Origin: Breoghania corrubedonensis
Lineage (GTDB): Bacteria > Pseudomonadota > Alphaproteobacteria > Rhizobiales > Stappiaceae
Assembly (NCBI RefSeq): GCF_003053845.1
Contig: NZ_QAYG01000001.1
Location: forward strand, 1,556,078-1,620,077
Length of the DNA stretch: 64,000 bases
Direction of reading: 5' to 3'
This document shows, in pieces, positions 62,452 through 64,000 of the stretch. The notes under the pieces are model-generated. The model was not told the origin of the DNA. It did no database searches and saw nothing but the letters and a program-made list of their open reading frames with translations. The translations under genes and the position numbers were made by a program. The stretch's first letter is position 1. Each line of letters begins with the position of its first letter.

Positions 62452-63459
62452 CTACTGGATCGCCAGAACGTTCAGCAGGATCGCGGCCAGGGTGGCCAGG
62501 ACGAGCAGCGACATGACCGCCGCGCTCATGACGCGCAGGCCGGCATTGGCGAGCGAGCGGATATCCACGGTCAGACCGAGAGCGGCCATCGAGATGATGG
62601 TCAGGATGCCGGAGGTCTTCGTCAGCGGCGTGATCAGCGTTTCCGGCATGAGACCCGCCGAGCGCACGGTCATCATGATCAGAAAGCCGACAATGAACCA
62701 CGGCACCAGCTTGTTGAGCCCCGCGCCGCTTTCCCGGTTTCCCGGCAACATGCCGAGCGTGAAGATGACCGGACCCAACATCAGGACACGCACCACTTTC
62801 ACCAGCGTACCGACCTGTGTTGCAACAAGGCCGACGGGGGCGGTGGCCGCCAGAACCTGCGGAACGGCATAGACCGTGAGGCCGGCGAGAACGCCGTAGC
62901 GCGTCTGGCTCATGCCGAGGGCCGCGCCGATCACAGGCAGGATCAGGACGACGGCGATGCCGAGCACGGCTGTAAAGGCGATGGAGGAGGCGACATCGTC
63001 GCCTTCGGCCTTGATCACGGGCGCGGTCGCGGCGATCGCGGAATTGCCGCAGATCGCGTTGCCGCAGGCCACCAGCGTTGCCAGCCGGCGGGGCAGGCCC
63101 AGCGTGCGGCCGATGAAATAGCCGGCGGCGATGGTCAGCACGACGATGCAGGCGATACCGCCGACAAGCGCGGGGCCGGCCGCCTGGATGGCGCCGAGAC
63201 TGATCGTCCCGCCCAGCAGCACGATTGCCGCCTCGAGAACCTGTTTGGCGGCGAAATCCACGCCGGGGCGGAACATCGCATGAAAGGTCAGCGTGGAGCG
63301 CACGAGGGCGCCCAGCAGAATGGCCAGAACGAGGGTTTCAAGCCAGTCGCGCCCGAAGACGAGGACCTCCAGACGGTCGAGGAGAAAAGCTGCGACGGTG
63401 ACGGCGAGAGTGAGGAGAAGTCCGGGAAGGGCCCGAACGAAGAAGCGGGGGAGGTCCAT
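62452..63459 (-). CDS. YeiH/UPF0324-family putative sulfate exporter
   Basis: A membrane protein of 335 residues with about ten helices and the family segments TFHAMFRPGVDFAAKQVLEAAIVLLGGTISL, LACGNAICGNSAIAATAPVI (written here around VACGNAICGNSAIAA) and GVLAGLTVYAVPQVLAA. The family is annotated as putative sulfate exporters and is often controlled by a neighbouring LysR protein. In this genome it could export sulfate or sulfite from sulfur oxidation or sulfonate breakdown, though it is 40 kb from the sox genes. It is divergent from a LysR gene across 165 bp. Confidence 0.85.
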   Translation of the reverse strand: MDLPRFFVRALPGLLLTLAVTVAAFLLDRLEVLVFGRDWLETLVLAILLGALVRSTLTFHAMFRPGVDFAAKQVLEAAIVLLGGTISLGAIQAAGPALVGGIACIVVLTIAAGYFIGRTLGLPRRLATLVACGNAICGNSAIAATAPVIKAEGDDVASSIAFTAVLGIAVVLILPVIGAALGMSQTRYGVLAGLTVYAVPQVLAATAPVGLVATQVGTLVKVVRVLMLGPVIFTLGMLPGNRESGAGLNKLVPWFIVGFLIMMTVRSAGLMPETLITPLTKTSGILTIISMAALGLTVDIRSLANAGLRVMSAAVMSLLVLATLAAILLNVLAIQ

Positions 63460-63624
63460 GAGCGGTTACCGTTGGGAGGAGAGGTGTGGACGCTCGCATG
63501 GAAATTCATTTTACTCCATCGGATAATATTGGATATTTGTTTCAAGAAAATCGAACAATCGAGCATGCGGACGAGATGCCGATGCCGCATGACGGCATCG
63601 CCGCGCGCTTGTCACCGGGGCACT

Positions 63625-64000
63625 ATGACCTTCGAGCAGCTTTCCATCTTCGTCGCCGTGGCCGAACGCGAACACCTGACGCGGGCGGCGGAGGCGTTGC
63701 ATCTGACACCGTCAGCGGTGAGTTCGGCCTTGCGGGCGCTCGAGGGCCATTACGGGGTGACTCTGTTCGACCGGGTGGGGCGCGGACTTGTTCTCAACGA
63801 GAATGGCCGGCTGTTTCTGGGCGAGGCCAAGGCGGTGCTGGCGCGTGCGGAAGGCGCGCAGCTCGTGCTTGCGGAACTGGGCGGACTTCGGCGCGGCCGG
63901 TTGACGGTCGCCGCAAGCCAGACGATCGCCGGATATTGGCTGCCGCCCTTCATGATGCGGTTCCACGCACGCTTTCCCGGGATCGAGCTTTCCCTCTCGA
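63625..64000 (+). CDS. LysR-family transcriptional regulator (3' end outside window)
   Basis: The first 125 residues are present. They show the LysR helix-turn-helix (MTFEQLSIFVAVAEREHLTRAAEALHLTPSAVSSALRALEGHYGVTLFDRVGRG) and the start of the effector domain (RRGRLTVAASQTIAGYWLPPFMMRFHARFPGIEL). The opening resembles YeiE/CysB-like regulators linked to sulfur metabolism. It is divergent from the putative sulfate exporter and probably controls it; the intergenic region is AT-rich around 63500-63560 but I cannot fix a T-N11-A box. The gene is cut by the right edge. Confidence 0.88.
   Translation, partial: MTFEQLSIFVAVAEREHLTRAAEALHLTPSAVSSALRALEGHYGVTLFDRVGRGLVLNENGRLFLGEAKAVLARAEGAQLVLAELGGLRRGRLTVAASQTIAGYWLPPFMMRFHARFPGIELSLS

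Overview
The window (about 63% GC by eye) looks like chromosomal DNA of an alphaproteobacterium, most likely of the Hyphomicrobiales (Rhizobiales). Reasons: a hemY-type gene after a COG4223/mitofilin-like gene, hemC divergent from tsaD-gpsA, a Fur/Mur-type regulator without CxxC motifs, a DUF2125 protein, an isolated LON-domain protein, a free-standing ProX editing protein, leuS-lptE-holA in a row, and a thiosulfate oxidation (Sox) locus of the Paracoccus/Pseudaminobacter type. I see no insertion sequence, prophage, integrase or CRISPR array.

Layout. 1-5 kb: gamma-glutamyltranspeptidase (cut by the left edge), a small cytochrome c, an endonuclease/exonuclease/phosphatase protein, a YchJ/SEC-C protein, a TauE/SafE anion permease and a GNAT acetyltransferase. 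5.2-9.3 kb: a mitofilin-like membrane protein, HemY and tRNA-Thr(CGT). 9.4-23.5 kb: the sulfur block, with two YeeE/YedE permeases around a Tat-exported metallo-beta-lactamase-fold hydrolase, the ArsR-type regulator SoxR, and soxS, soxVW, soxXYZABCDEF. 23.5-27.6 kb (minus strand): Fur/Mur, a flavin-binding split-barrel protein, leuB, hemD, hemC. 27.7-34.5 kb: tsaD-gpsA, chaC, DUF2125, a polysaccharide flippase and a CelD-like acetyltransferase. 34.6-38.9 kb: a zinc module (CobW-family GTPase, ZnuA, ZnuCB) with a Zur-like operator. 38.9-45.8 kb: rhomboid protease, etfBA, 3-hydroxyacyl-CoA dehydrogenase, Trm112-like, LON-domain protein, thioredoxin/TPR protein, ProX, tRNA-Gly(GCC). 46-52.7 kb: aldehyde dehydrogenase, RND efflux pair and its divergent TetR regulator. 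52.7-57.8 kb: YggS, leuS, lptE, holA. 57.9-64 kb: a GMC-type dehydrogenase with its small Tat subunit, a VOC protein, a ribbon-helix-helix protein, an aminotransferase, a YeiH-type putative sulfate exporter and a divergent LysR regulator (cut by the right edge).

How the genes work together. The sulfur block encodes a complete periplasmic Sox system: SoxXA loads thiosulfate onto the SoxYZ carrier, SoxB hydrolyses the sulfonate, SoxCD oxidises the bound sulfane sulfur, SoxV/W/S supply reductant, and SoxEF adds a flavocytochrome sulfide dehydrogenase. The two YeeE permeases, TauE and YeiH give four candidate carriers for sulfur anions in one window. A 7-bp core, ACTATAT, recurs in three promoter regions of the block and is a candidate SoxR operator.

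The most informative large-scale signal is gene order. hemC-hemD (minus strand, ending at 25926) and mitofilin-hemY (plus strand, from 5218) are normally one co-directional cluster in this group. Flipping the roughly 20.7 kb between them restores that cluster, which suggests an inversion carrying the whole sox locus.
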